DNA of 64,000 nt, taken from the NCBI RefSeq assembly GCF_001718835.1, contig NZ_CP013444.1, forward strand, positions 1,550,001 to 1,614,000. Direction: 5' to 3'. Both the position numbers and the translations under genes were made by a program. This document shows, in pieces, positions 1 through 9,261 of the stretch; the first letter of the stretch is position 1, and the number at the start of each line of letters is the position of its first letter. This DNA comes from Burkholderia cepacia (lineage in GTDB: Bacteria; Pseudomonadota; Gammaproteobacteria; Burkholderiales; Burkholderiaceae). The notes beneath the pieces were generated by a model. It was given only the letters and a program-made list of their open reading frames with translations, ran no database searches and had not been told where the DNA came from.

Positions 1-1380
1 GACGCGCACGGCATCGTCGTGCTGCCGGACAGCGCGTTCCAGGAGAAAGGACAGTTTTCCTACGTATTCGATACGCTCGCGACGGCACCGGGTCATATCT
101 ACCTGTCGCCGATCGTGATCAACCACGAAACGGGAACGCACGCGGCCGAGGGGCTGCCGATCCTGCGCGTGGGCACGCCGGTCGTCGACGCGTCGGGCCA
201 GACGGTCGGCGCACTCGTGATCGACATCGACCTGACGCGCGTGTTTGCGCGGCTCGAGCGCGATCTGCCGGAAAGCTATCTCGTGTATCTCGCGAACGAG
301 TGGGGCGATTTCCTCGTGCACCCCGATCCGTCGCAGACGTTCGGCTTCGATCGCGGGCGGCGCGTGCTGATGCAGGACCGCTTCGCCGTCACGCGCGCAC
401 TGTTCGACGAGGCGCGCACGCATGCGACGATCAACGGCCTCGCGGATCCCGAGCAGGCGATCGGGCAGATGTTCGCGTTCGCGCGCACGCCGTTCGGGCA
501 CGACGAGGGCAACCGCTTCGTCGTGCTCGGGATGGGGCGCCCGCTGGCCGACGTGCTGGCGCCGGCCGGCATGCTCGGCGAACGGATCATCCGGATGGTG
601 CTCGTGTCGAGCCTGATGGCGGTCATTCTCGCGATCCTGTTCGCGCGTGCGATCACGCGGCCGCTGCAGACGCTCGCGCGCGCCGCGACGCACGTGTTCG
701 ACGATCCGGCCGCCGAGCAGCTGCCGGTCGGGCGCGCCGACGAGATCGGCGTGCTCGCGCGCTGTTTCGACAGCATGCGCGTCGAGATCCGCACGCAGGT
801 CGCGATGCTGCGCGCGAAGCAGCTGGAGCTCACCCATCTCGCCGGGCACGACATGCTCACGGGTCTGCCGAACCGGATGCTGTTCATGGAGCGGCTCGAC
901 GGCGCGATCCGTCACGCGGCGTCGACGAACGAAGGGCTCGCGATAATGTTCGTCGATCTCGACCGCTTCAAGCAGATCAACGACCAGCACGGGCACTCGG
1001 CCGGCGACCGCGCGCTCGTCGCGGTGGCCAAGCGGCTGAGCCTCGTGCTGCGCGGCGGCGACATGGTCGCGCGGCTCGGCGGCGACGAATTCATCGTGCT
1101 GATCGCGGACGTGCGCTCACCGGCGGTGATCGGCGACGTCGCGTCGCGCATCCAGCTCGTGATGGCTGAAGAACTGGAGTTCGGCGACCGGCGCATGGCC
1201 GTCGGCGCGAGCATCGGCGTCAGCGAGTTTCCGGCCGACGGCGCGTCCGGCGAGGAACTGCTCGTCAAGGCCGACGCGGCGATGTACGCGGCGAAGGCGT
1301 CCGCGCAATGCGCTTACGTGCGCTACCAGGACCTGGTCGCCGGCGCATGCGCGGACGGCGCGCGGCATGTGCGTTCGTAG
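1..1380 (+). CDS. Membrane diguanylate cyclase with Cache-like sensor, HAMP and GGDEF (5' end missing)
   Basis: The frame is already open at base 1, so the N-terminus (first membrane segment and start of the sensor) lies outside the window. What remains is an extracytoplasmic Cache-like sensor (to about base 580), a membrane segment (about 595-654), a HAMP linker and a C-terminal GGDEF domain. The GGDEF signature is intact at 1078-1092, and an RxxD inhibitory site (RGGD, 1051-1062) lies exactly five residues upstream. The predicted activity is c-di-GMP synthesis from two GTP with product inhibition. There is no EAL domain. The ligand is unknown. A 13-bp hairpin follows the stop codon. The family call is very secure; the true start cannot be given. 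Confidence 0.93.
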   Translation, partial: DAHGIVVLPDSAFQEKGQFSYVFDTLATAPGHIYLSPIVINHETGTHAAEGLPILRVGTPVVDASGQTVGALVIDIDLTRVFARLERDLPESYLVYLANEWGDFLVHPDPSQTFGFDRGRRVLMQDRFAVTRALFDEARTHATINGLADPEQAIGQMFAFARTPFGHDEGNRFVVLGMGRPLADVLAPAGMLGERIIRMVLVSSLMAVILAILFARAITRPLQTLARAATHVFDDPAAEQLPVGRADEIGVLARCFDSMRVEIRTQVAMLRAKQLELTHLAGHDMLTGLPNRMLFMERLDGAIRHAASTNEGLAIMFVDLDRFKQINDQHGHSAGDRALVAVAKRLSLVLRGGDMVARLGGDEFIVLIADVRSPAVIGDVASRIQLVMAEELEFGDRRMAVGASIGVSEFPADGASGEELLVKADAAMYAAKASAQCAYVRYQDLVAGACADGARHVRS

Positions 1381-1391
1381 GCGCCGCCAAT

Positions 1392-1423
1392 GCGACGAGC
1401 CCGTCGTCGGACGGGCTCGTCGC
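1392..1423. terminator. Bidirectional hairpin between convergent genes
   Basis: A perfect 13-bp stem (1392-1404 with 1411-1423) around a 6-nt loop sits between the stop codons of the diguanylate cyclase and the convergent DUF4148 gene. It has no strong T tract, so termination is inferred from stem stability and position. Confidence 0.6.
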
Positions 1424-1460
1424 GGGAGCGGGGCTGCGCGCCGGGCGCGCAGCGACGGAC

Positions 1461-1760
1461 TTAGTGGCCGAAGTAGACCGAGTCGCGCGGGTTGCGTGCG
1501 TTGATCGCCGGGGCGCCGCCCTGGACGACCGGTGCGGCCTGCGCACCGTAGCCGCTGTTGTCGGCACCGTGCACGCGGGCTTGCGCGGCCTGGATGTCGG
1601 CGGGGTAGTACGGGCTCGACTGGCTCGGCTTGTAGCCGGCTTGTTCGAGCTGAACCAGTTCGTTCTTCACTTGCGCGCGGGTCACGGTGCTTTGGGCGAA
1701 TGCGCCGAACGAAGCGGACAGGGCGACAGCGGCAACGACTGCGGAAACGAGCGATTTCAT
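1461..1760 (-). CDS. DUF4148 small secreted protein
   Basis: 99 residues with a cleavable signal peptide (MKSLVSAVVAAVALSASFG, cleavage likely after AFA-Q) and the TRAQVKxEL and AGYxP signatures of DUF4148 periplasmic proteins, which occur in many copies in Burkholderia. The start is supported by a GGAGG Shine-Dalgarno just upstream. No enzymatic motif is visible and the function is unknown. The gene is monocistronic and converges on the diguanylate cyclase. The 219 bp upstream are AT-richer and probably hold its promoter. Confidence 0.85.
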   Translation of the reverse strand: MKSLVSAVVAAVALSASFGAFAQSTVTRAQVKNELVQLEQAGYKPSQSSPYYPADIQAAQARVHGADNSGYGAQAAPVVQGGAPAINARNPRDSVYFGH

Positions 1761-1979
1761 GATGACCTCCGATGTTTATTGGCTTTCCGCGTTCGACACC
1801 ATGTCGTCAGCGGTTGATTACATCGTAGGCGTCTGAGGATTCCGGGTAAACGCGAGTTTCGGCGAAAGATAGTTACACGTAAGTCAATAATTTCGAGAAA
1901 AATCCCGTCCGGCCCTAATGATTGGGGCGCGTTTTGCAATGGATCGGGGCAGGCGGCGCGGCCAGGGTGACGCAGCGGG

Positions 1980-2240
1980 TCAGACGGTGTCGGCGTCGTC
2001 GATTTCCTTGCGTTCCCGCCGTTCCTCGTTGCCGCGGCGCGCGCGCAGGCGCTGGCGCGACAGCACGGCGATCACCTGCTGGGTCGGCGCGCCGGACGGC
2101 AGTTCGTTGCGGATGCGATCGGGCACCATGGGCAGGCCCGCGCGCTGTCGGCGCAGCGCCTTGGCGATTGCCCGGCGGCATTCGTCACCGTGGCAATCCC
2201 ATTCATCGCGGATTCTCTGGCAATAACGGCATGTGTCCAT
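1980..2240 (-). CDS. Small Cys-rich basic hypothetical protein
   Basis: 86 residues. The N-terminal 21 residues hold four cysteines (C4, C7, C16, C21: a CxxC pair then two more), a spacing compatible with a small zinc site. The remainder is strongly basic and ends in a charged tail. No Shine-Dalgarno is obvious before the ATG. The Cys pattern and composition make it more plausible than an antisense artefact, but no family is recognised. A DNA- or RNA-binding role would be guesswork. Confidence 0.5.
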   Translation of the reverse strand: MDTCRYCQRIRDEWDCHGDECRRAIAKALRRQRAGLPMVPDRIRNELPSGAPTQQVIAVLSRQRLRARRGNEERRERKEIDDADTV

Positions 2241-2321
2241 GGCGGACAGTCTAACGCGTCTTGCGTTGCCGCGACCCCGGCAGACAAAGGGTCGAGAATC
2301 CGCGACGTGTTCCGCATGCGC

Positions 2322-3080
2322 TCATGCTCCCAGCTCGGGCTGGCGCGTGTCCGGCGGCGCGGCGAGGGTGTCGGCGGCCGCTTGCGGCGCTTTCGCGTTT
2401 TCGCGCCTTTCAAGGAAATGCATCGCCAGCGCGGTGATCGTCAGCAACGCGAACGCGGCGGGGCCCGTCATCGCGGCATGGCTGATCTGCAGCAGGTATC
2501 CCGCGGCTGCAAGCATGATGCCGAGCACCACGGCGGCCCGCGTGCGCCGGCGCAGCCAGCGTTCGAGCCCGACGAACGCCGTCGCGAAAAACGCTGCCCA
2601 CGACCCGGTCAGGCTGATGAACGACCCGACACCGCCCGTCCAGCGGTCGACCCAGAAGTTGTTCAGCAGCGTCGCGATGGCCGTGTGCTGGTCGGGCGTC
2701 ATCTGCGCGGCGATCTGCAGCAAGCGGCCCAGCCCGATGCCGCCGACCGCGTCGAGCACCGTGTAGGCAACCAGGAAAACGAAGGTCGACAGGCGCGCGA
2801 GCCATGCGACCGGGCCCGGATCGTCGCCGACGAGCAGCCAGAGCCCGATGCAGACGAGCACGACGCACGGCGTCTGGATCATGTGCAGCGCAAACCACCA
2901 TGCGGGGCCGAAATACGCCAGCGCGGCGTGGTTGTGATCGTATTCGGGCTTCGACAGGTAATCGAACATGCCGGGGTCATGCGTGAATCCGGCGGGATGA
3001 AACAGTTCGATCGTCGCCAGCACGAGCGGCGCAATGAAAAGGCACAGCCACCACAGCACGGCCCGGGTTGTCCGGTTCAT
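2322..3080 (-). CDS. Multi-pass membrane protein of unknown function
   Basis: 252 residues with about six hydrophobic segments: residues 8-25, a segment near 60-85, 92-110, 150-170, 183-200 and 207-222. A polar, Ala/Pro-rich cytoplasmic tail follows. The start is supported by an AGGAG site seven bases before the ATG. Residues such as the WWFALHMIQTP stretch suggest a conserved integral membrane family, but no transporter or enzyme signature is recognised. It lies alone on the minus strand, followed by the small Cys-rich gene 81 bp downstream. Confidence 0.7.
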   Translation of the reverse strand: MNRTTRAVLWWLCLFIAPLVLATIELFHPAGFTHDPGMFDYLSKPEYDHNHAALAYFGPAWWFALHMIQTPCVVLVCIGLWLLVGDDPGPVAWLARLSTFVFLVAYTVLDAVGGIGLGRLLQIAAQMTPDQHTAIATLLNNFWVDRWTGGVGSFISLTGSWAAFFATAFVGLERWLRRRTRAAVVLGIMLAAAGYLLQISHAAMTGPAAFALLTITALAMHFLERRENAKAPQAAADTLAAPPDTRQPELGA

Positions 3081-3265
3081 GTTCGGCTCCTGAATGGCTC
3101 ATGAATCGCATCGACGAACCGCGCGCGGCGCGCAGGCCGGCACGTATGCGATATCGGTCAAGGGATGAAAAATGATCGAACGAACGGCACGTTCCATTCG
3201 ATTTCAGTCAGCATAGGACACGCGCAAGCGAATGTTAAGAAGCATCTCGCGCCGATATTGGAATG

Positions 3266-3526
3266 CTATATGACCTTGAAATTCACCGATTTATTTTCCG
3301 GTGCGATTGGAATGTTTGTTATAAGCGATGCGTGAACGCTCCAATCCTCTCCAATGGTGACGGATGGATAAGTTGTTTTCCATTCGCCATCCGTCACGAT
3401 TTTTCCCGCTTTCATGAGGCGAACCTGAACCTTGTGGTCGGCAGGGCCCGAGCCCCGGATGCGCAGTGCTCCTGGAGCAACGATCTCGCTTTCCGCGGGA
3501 TGTGCGATTTCAAAAGATTGAGACAT
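3266..3526 (-). CDS. Single Ig-like/beta-sandwich domain small protein
   Basis: 86 residues, no signal peptide and no cysteines. The alternating hydrophobic pattern (short strands such as LRIRGSG, KVQVRLM, SVNFKVI) suggests one compact all-beta domain of Ig or fibronectin type. A good AGGAG site precedes the ATG by six bases. The gene and its flanks are lower in GC than the neighbourhood, which hints at recent acquisition. Binding or adhesion is the usual job of such lone domains; this is inference only. Confidence 0.6.
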   Translation of the reverse strand: MSQSFEIAHPAESEIVAPGALRIRGSGPADHKVQVRLMKAGKIVTDGEWKTTYPSVTIGEDWSVHASLITNIPIAPENKSVNFKVI

Positions 3527-3857
3527 TTTCGGCTCCTGTTTGGTCGTCCATGAAATGCTGGCCTGTCCCGTGTATTTGCTGCCAATGGAGTATTGTCGTC
3601 GCGGAAATTTTTGGCAAGCAAGCTGCCTGACTTATCAGGTGTGCCGTCGTGTTTGTGTGGAGGATTTTTAATGGAAGAGGATGGTCGTTTCGCTTTTCGG
3701 CATGGATTATTTATCAATGCCTGCATGATCGGGGGGCGCATTCCATGTCTGGAAATCGACCCGTCGACGCGCATTGCCGCAACACGCGGAAACCATTCGC
3801 CACGCCGCCCGCCGGCGGGTTGCGCGCGTGACGCCGCGCAACCCGCTTGCCGCCTGC
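3527..3857. other. Intergenic region, no gene seen
   Basis: About 330 bp between two minus-strand genes. It is AT-richer around 3600-3720 and presumably carries the promoter of the small Ig-like gene. No hairpin terminator with a T tract, repeat or RNA gene was recognised. Confidence 0.5.
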
Positions 3858-5543
3858 TTACCGTTCGCGGCGCTTCTTGCTCAGCTCGATCGTCTCGAAC
3901 AGTTCGTAGTCGGCAGTCGGGTGCTGGTCGGCGCCCGGCGCGTGGTAGTAGCGCATCGTGATCGTCGTGTGCCCGCCCGGCTTGCCCGGGTCGTGGTCGA
4001 ACACGGCAATCCCGTAGCCGGTGCCCGTATCGCGGCGCGCGGACCAGATCGCATCCTCGAGCGCATCGGCCGGCTGGCGCACGAACGTATTCGGCGCCGT
4101 GCCCGGCACCGGCCGGTTCGGCTTCGTGAACACCTTCGCCCGTGCAAAGCCGGTCGCCGGGTTCTCGCCGTATACGTCGAGCGGCGCGCTGGTACCGCCG
4201 CCGCCGAGGATCAGGTGGATCGTGCCATGGCTCGTGTCGAACGTCGTGCGGTCCGGGTCGTTCGATCCGACCGGGCGCGGCTGCAGCGTCTCGACCACTT
4301 CGCCGGTCGTCGCATCGACGCCCGCGCGGTGATTGCAGCCGCGTACCGGGTAGCTGCGCTCGTAGTCGTGATCGTGGCCGCACAGCACGAGGTCGACGCC
4401 GTAACGGTCGAACAGCGGCAGCCATGCTTCGCGAATGCCCTTGTCGGAACCGTTGCCCGTCTTCGATGAACTGAGCGCGTCCTGGTGCATCTGCACGACG
4501 ATCCAGTCGATGTCGTCGTCATGCGCGGCATGACGCAGCGTGTGTTCGAGCCAGCGCGTCTGCTCGCCGTTGCTGTAGCCGCGCACGTAGAACGACGTGC
4601 CGGGCTCGATCGGCGGATGGCCGGTGCTCGCCGCGGGCGCGAGCGGGTTCGGGCCGCCGACGAACGCGGCGGCGTCCTGGTACACGACGTCGTCGGCGTC
4701 GAGCGACACGAACAGCACCGAGCTCACGCGGAAGCTGTACCAGCGGCCCGGAAAGCGCGTGCCGTTCTCCGGCAGCGTATAGCGCGCGAGATACGAGTCG
4801 AGCCCCTGCGGACCGTTGTTGAACTCGATCTCGTGATTGCCGGGGCACGGCATCCACGGACGATTGGCGGCCGACGTCTGGTTGTTGTTGCCGAAGTCGC
4901 GCCACACCTCGGGCTGGTGCGCGGGGTTCAGGTTCGCATAGCAGAGGTCGCCGTTCAGCAGGTGGAACAGCGGCTGGAACTGCTCGACGGCCTGCACCGC
5001 GAAGCGGCTCTGCGGCGACGACAGCACCCATGCGCCGTTCGGCGTCGCAAGGTCGCCGTAGCTCGTGAAGCGGAACGGCGCGCGGCCGCGCGGCGCCGTC
5101 GAGAAATGCGCGGAGAACGGCTGCGCGGCATTGCTGTCGTTGTCGGCCGTGAGCACGTACTGGTAGCGGGTGCCGGGCTTGAGGCCGTGCACGCGCGCGT
5201 GGTACGCGAACACGGTCTCGCCGTTCAGGCCGTCCGTGTACAGGCGCTGCACGCCGTGCACGACGCGCGGATGCTCGCCGTCGGCGACGATGCGCGCGCG
5301 CGGATTGACGGCCGATGCGAGCGAGGCCCACGAGATCACGACTTCCGACGTCGGGTCGTTGCCCCACGTCAGGTGGACCTGTTCGGGCGTGCCGTCCGGG
5401 TTCGACGCGGCGGCTCGGGCCGCCGCGAGGCCACCGGCGGCGGTGGCGAGGCCGGATACGCCGGCGAGTTTCAGGAAGCCGCGGCGCGAGACGGCGGCGA
5501 CCGGTTCGTTGTGTTGATCGGGGGCGTTGTCCTGGTTCGACAT
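3858..5543 (-). CDS. Tat-exported purple acid phosphatase-type metallophosphoesterase
   Basis: 561 residues from ATG 5543. The frame stays open further upstream but that part is not protein-like. A twin-arginine signal (SRRGFLK, residues 19-25) precedes a fibronectin-like N-terminal domain (about 55-150) and a calcineurin-like catalytic domain. All purple-acid-phosphatase metal motifs are present: GDL 163-165, GDLCY 198-202 (with the Tyr ligand), GNHE 235-238, QMH 351-353 and GHDH 389-392. It should hydrolyse phosphomonoesters or diesters in the periplasm or outside the cell. The Shine-Dalgarno is weak. It is transcribed divergently from aceA with a 442-bp gap. Confidence 0.88.
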   Translation of the reverse strand: MSNQDNAPDQHNEPVAAVSRRGFLKLAGVSGLATAAGGLAAARAAASNPDGTPEQVHLTWGNDPTSEVVISWASLASAVNPRARIVADGEHPRVVHGVQRLYTDGLNGETVFAYHARVHGLKPGTRYQYVLTADNDSNAAQPFSAHFSTAPRGRAPFRFTSYGDLATPNGAWVLSSPQSRFAVQAVEQFQPLFHLLNGDLCYANLNPAHQPEVWRDFGNNNQTSAANRPWMPCPGNHEIEFNNGPQGLDSYLARYTLPENGTRFPGRWYSFRVSSVLFVSLDADDVVYQDAAAFVGGPNPLAPAASTGHPPIEPGTSFYVRGYSNGEQTRWLEHTLRHAAHDDDIDWIVVQMHQDALSSSKTGNGSDKGIREAWLPLFDRYGVDLVLCGHDHDYERSYPVRGCNHRAGVDATTGEVVETLQPRPVGSNDPDRTTFDTSHGTIHLILGGGGTSAPLDVYGENPATGFARAKVFTKPNRPVPGTAPNTFVRQPADALEDAIWSARRDTGTGYGIAVFDHDPGKPGGHTTITMRYYHAPGADQHPTADYELFETIELSKKRRER

Positions 5544-5857
5544 GGTCGGGATTCTCGGTGAAAGGAGCACGAGGACGCGAAGCGGCCCAGTCCGCGCAAC
5601 ACGGGCTGGCGCATGCGTGGGCCGGAAACGAGCGGGATCCCGGTGGCAGACATTGTCGAAGGGCAGTTTTGCCGGGTTGTGACAGTGGGGCGGTGGCCTA
5701 CGTGCCCGTCCGGCCTCCAGCAGCCGAAAGCGCGTTTCGTATTGCGGAATCCACGCCGATTTCCCGCACCGCCGCGTTTTCGCCGCTTGAAAACTTGTTT
5801 TGCATCGCAAAAACTGCCGCTTATATCATTGAAAAATAAGCGAAATTTATATCTTAT

Positions 5858-5871
5858 GTCTTATATAAGAC
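5858..5871. promoter_or_regulatory. 14-bp perfect palindrome upstream of aceA
   Basis: GTCTTATATAAGAC reads the same on both strands and is preceded by a further half-site (TCTTAT at 5852-5857). It lies 115-128 bp before the aceA start within an AT-rich stretch. The shape fits a dimeric repressor operator, possibly GntR-type; the regulator identity is inference. Confidence 0.5.
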
Positions 5872-5985
5872 TTCGCCGCAATGCAGCGAGGCAGCGCTAC
5901 TATTTGGTCATGCAGTTCGCTGCGACAGACGTAGCGGGCACGCTCAACCAGTTACTCAAACGCGCTTTGCTCCCAGGAGATTGAC

Positions 5986-7572
5986 ATGGCCCAGTATCAA
6001 GACGACATCAAGGCAGTTGCCGATTTGAAGGAAAACCACGGCAGCGCGTGGAATGCGATCAGCCCCGAGTACGCCGCCCGCATGCGTGCCCAGAACAAGT
6101 TCAAGACGGGCCTGGACATCGCCAAGTACACCGCGAAGATCATGCGTGCCGACATGGCCGCCTACGATGCCGACCCGTCCAAGTACACGCAGTCGCTGGG
6201 TTGCTGGCACGGCTTCATCGGCCAGCAGAAGATGATCTCCATCAAGAAGCACTTCAACAGCACCGAACGCCGCTACCTGTACCTGTCCGGCTGGATGGTC
6301 GCGGCGCTGCGCTCCGAGTTCGGCCCGCTGCCGGACCAGTCGATGCACGAGAAGACCTCGGTCAGCGCGCTGATTCGCGAGCTGTACACGTTCCTGCGCC
6401 AGGCCGACGCCCGCGAACTGGGCGGCCTGTTCCGCGAGCTCGACGCCGCCAAGGACGCTGCCGCGAAGGCCGCGATCCAGGACAAGATCGACAACCACGT
6501 CACGCACGTCGTGCCGATCATCGCCGACATCGACGCCGGTTTCGGCAACGCGGAAGCCACGTACCTGCTGGCCAAGCAGTTCATCGAAGCGGGCGCATGC
6601 TGTATCCAGATCGAAAACCAGGTGTCCGACGAGAAGCAGTGCGGCCACCAGGACGGCAAGGTCACCGTGCCGCACGAGGACTTCCTGGCCAAGATCCGCG
6701 CGATCCGCTACGCGTTCCTGGAACTGGGCGTGGACGACGGCATCATCGTGGCCCGCACCGACTCGCTGGGCGCCGGCCTGACCAAGCAGATCGCCGTGAC
6801 CAACACGCCGGGCGACCTGGGCGACCAGTACAACGCGTTCCTCGACTGCGAAGAACTGTCGGCCGACCAGCTGGGCAACGGTGACGTGGTCATCAAGCGC
6901 GACGGCAAGCTGCTGCGTCCGAAGCGCCTGCCGAGCAACCTGTTCCAGTTCCGCGCCGGCACGGGCGAAGCGCGCTGCGTGCTCGACTGCATCACGTCGC
7001 TGCAGAACGGCGCCGACCTGCTGTGGATCGAAACCGAAAAACCGCATATCGCGCAGATCGGCGGCATGGTCAGCGAGATCCGCAAGGTCATCCCGAACGC
7101 GAAGCTGGTGTACAACAACAGCCCGTCGTTCAACTGGACGCTGAACTTCCGTCAGCAGGCGTACGACGCGATGAAGGCGGCAGGCAAGGACGTGTCGGCA
7201 TACGACCGTGCGCAGCTGATGAGCGTGGAGTACGACGAGACGGAACTGGCCACGCTGGCCGACGAGAAGATCCGCACGTTCCAGGCCGACGCATCGCGTG
7301 AAGCAGGGATCTTCCACCACCTGATCACGCTGCCGACGTACCACACCGCCGCGCTGTCGACCGACAACCTCGCCAAGGAATACTTCGGCGACCAGGGCAT
7401 GCTGGGCTACGTGGCCGGCGTGCAGCGCAAGGAAATCCGTCAGGGCATCGCCTGCGTGAAGCACCAGAACATGTCCGGCTCGGACATCGGCGACGACCAC
7501 AAGGAATACTTCAGCGGCGAAGCAGCGCTGAAGGCGGCAGGCAAGGACAACACGATGAACCAGTTCTCCTGA
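5986..7572 (+). CDS. aceA: Isocitrate lyase (long form)
   Basis: 528 residues, the length of the Pseudomonas/Burkholderia long isocitrate lyase rather than the roughly 430-residue enteric enzyme. It cleaves isocitrate to glyoxylate and succinate, the first glyoxylate-shunt step. The active-site loop reads KQCGH with catalytic Cys219, in the context expected for this subfamily. The GAGFGN-like Mg site (DIDAGFGN) and C-terminal DNTMNQF are also present. An AGGAG site precedes the ATG. It is a single-gene unit closed by a strong intrinsic terminator. An upstream palindrome suggests transcriptional control by carbon source. Confidence 0.97.
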   Translation: MAQYQDDIKAVADLKENHGSAWNAISPEYAARMRAQNKFKTGLDIAKYTAKIMRADMAAYDADPSKYTQSLGCWHGFIGQQKMISIKKHFNSTERRYLYLSGWMVAALRSEFGPLPDQSMHEKTSVSALIRELYTFLRQADARELGGLFRELDAAKDAAAKAAIQDKIDNHVTHVVPIIADIDAGFGNAEATYLLAKQFIEAGACCIQIENQVSDEKQCGHQDGKVTVPHEDFLAKIRAIRYAFLELGVDDGIIVARTDSLGAGLTKQIAVTNTPGDLGDQYNAFLDCEELSADQLGNGDVVIKRDGKLLRPKRLPSNLFQFRAGTGEARCVLDCITSLQNGADLLWIETEKPHIAQIGGMVSEIRKVIPNAKLVYNNSPSFNWTLNFRQQAYDAMKAAGKDVSAYDRAQLMSVEYDETELATLADEKIRTFQADASREAGIFHHLITLPTYHTAALSTDNLAKEYFGDQGMLGYVAGVQRKEIRQGIACVKHQNMSGSDIGDDHKEYFSGEAALKAAGKDNTMNQFS

Positions 7573-7591
7573 TACCGGTCATACCCCAGGC

Positions 7592-7626
7592 AAAACGCCA
7601 ACCCATGACGGGTTGGCGTTTTTTTT
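7592..7626 (+). terminator. Intrinsic terminator of aceA
   Basis: A 13-bp stem (7592-7604 with 7610-7622) with a 5-nt loop runs into an uninterrupted T tract, 20 bp after the aceA stop. It is the clearest Rho-independent terminator in the window. Confidence 0.92.
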
Positions 7627-7683
7627 AGGTTCATCGAGGATTACCGGGGAACGCGTCGCGAAGCTCGTGCTGGCTGGAGGCGC

Positions 7684-8745
7684 TCAATGAGCACCGCTCG
7701 TGATCCTGTCGATCATCGCCTTGACGGCTTTCATCTGATTTCCCGTCTTGGTGGCAAAGTTCGGATCGTCGTAAGCAAACCAGTCCCAGCAACCATTGGG
7801 ATTGTTGAACGTCTCCGGGTCGCCTTGGCCGATGAACAACTGTGGGTAGAGCACGATGATGTTGTTGGTATCCGCCCACCGGTTGTAGCCGGTATTCCTG
7901 ACGTACGTCGTGCCGAAAGTGGCTTCGCCTTCCGAAAAGGCGGGGTACTGCAAGCATCCGTGGAACACGACGTGCAGCCGGCATGCTTGCCCATTGGCGC
8001 AATTGGCGGGCACGTAGATCCAGCCCGTGTCGGCCATGCTGTGCTGACGGGGGTTGCCGATGAACTCGCTCTGGTCAAACTCGATAAAGCGTTGATCGTC
8101 GAGGCTGCCGGTGTTCCTGGGATTCAGGGGGCCGTAGATCCACTTCAGCAACTCGCCGGATGCGTCGAAGTGGCAGTTGTTGATGAACGGATTGCCCTTG
8201 AAATCACAGGTATTCCCGAAGAAATCCGTGGGCATCGCATGTTCGGCCGGGACATTTTTTACGTACTTGATGTTGGCGGCGCTGATGAAGTGCCGATAAT
8301 AGGTCCGCAGGTCGTTCATCACGGACTGCTTGACGACGGAATCCTGACTGCCCGAGAACATCCAGATCTTCTGGTTGGCAAGATTGGCGGTCGAATCGAT
8401 CGCATCACTGCGCGCATTTGCTTTCGTTATCCGAATCAGGGTGGGAATGTCGGTCGGCATGACGGAATTCATGCAAGCCATCATGGCGAGGACCAGACTA
8501 CCTTGGGAGCACGCGTAAGGGCCACCGGCGATGATGCCGGCGCCTTTCACGATCGACGAGTAGGCAACGTCGAATTGAACCGCCATGAATCCGCCTGACG
8601 ACAGGCCTGAAACCGACGTTTGCTTGATATCGACGTTGAATGCGGGCAGCTTCGCAACTTGAGCGCCGAGCGGCACGGACTGAGCCAAACCCGCGACCAG
8701 ACCGCCTGTACACAAGGCCCGCCGAAAGACTGTGCAATGCGACAT
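7684..8745 (-). CDS. Secreted PHB depolymerase-like esterase
   Basis: 353 residues from ATG 8745, chosen because AAGGA lies nine bases upstream; upstream in-frame starts at 8772 and 8778 lack a good site. A signal peptide (about residues 1-28) precedes an alpha/beta hydrolase fold. The lipase box GLSSG gives Ser49, with Asp135 (SGSQDS) and His169 (PAEHAMP). The Ser-Asp and Asp-His spacings match the fungal single-domain PHB depolymerase triad. An FHGCLQ motif near the C-terminus fits an oxyanion element. It should hydrolyse poly- or oligo-3-hydroxybutyrate or similar esters outside the cell. No separate substrate-binding domain is visible. Confidence 0.82.
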   Translation of the reverse strand: MSHCTVFRRALCTGGLVAGLAQSVPLGAQVAKLPAFNVDIKQTSVSGLSSGGFMAVQFDVAYSSIVKGAGIIAGGPYACSQGSLVLAMMACMNSVMPTDIPTLIRITKANARSDAIDSTANLANQKIWMFSGSQDSVVKQSVMNDLRTYYRHFISAANIKYVKNVPAEHAMPTDFFGNTCDFKGNPFINNCHFDASGELLKWIYGPLNPRNTGSLDDQRFIEFDQSEFIGNPRQHSMADTGWIYVPANCANGQACRLHVVFHGCLQYPAFSEGEATFGTTYVRNTGYNRWADTNNIIVLYPQLFIGQGDPETFNNPNGCWDWFAYDDPNFATKTGNQMKAVKAMIDRITSGAH

Positions 8746-9261
8746 GTCTCGTTTCCTTGGGTTATGTGACATATCCACGCACGGCGTGGACTGGTTGGGC
8801 GTGACATCGCCTCAACACGTCACCGAGTGTTGGGCTCTTTCGCGGAAGACCGCGCAATCAACAGGCGCGCAAATTCACGGGAGCGGGCACGCAAGAGGGC
8901 GTCGCTCGACGAGCGAACGACGTCGCCTGAATAGGAACAGTGAGATGGAAGTTCAGTGGTCCGGTAAAAGTCTCTTGTTCTTATGATTCCGTGATGAGAA
9001 TCAAGATTAGTGGCTGTATTTGCTCAATACGGTCGGTATTTTCCCGGGCAGAACGAAGATGGTTTTTGGCACATGTTTTGCGAATGATCGGAAATTGAAA
9101 CATTTGCGATCTATATGTGCAGGACCATCATTTATGGAAACATTGAAAAATATTGCGACATGGATAAGCGAGCCGCAAAAACTGACATTTTTATTGCGTG
9201 CGGTTTTCAAGTGTCTGCCGGGCCGGCCAGACGGCTTCGGGGGCTCAGGCGACATCACCGC
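8746..9261. other. Long intergenic region, AT-rich, no gene supported
   Basis: About 515 bp between the esterase start and the recombinase stop. The part from about 8940 to 9230 is clearly lower in GC than its surroundings. Short open frames exist on both strands, but none has a Shine-Dalgarno, protein-like composition or recognisable family. No att-like direct repeat was evident by eye, although this is where one would look given the adjacent recombinase. Confidence 0.4.

Noticed and set aside
8746..9261. Possible att site or short gene in the AT-rich tract beside the recombinase
   Set aside because: No direct repeat or ribosome-site-bearing frame could be seen by eye; kept only as a place to examine.
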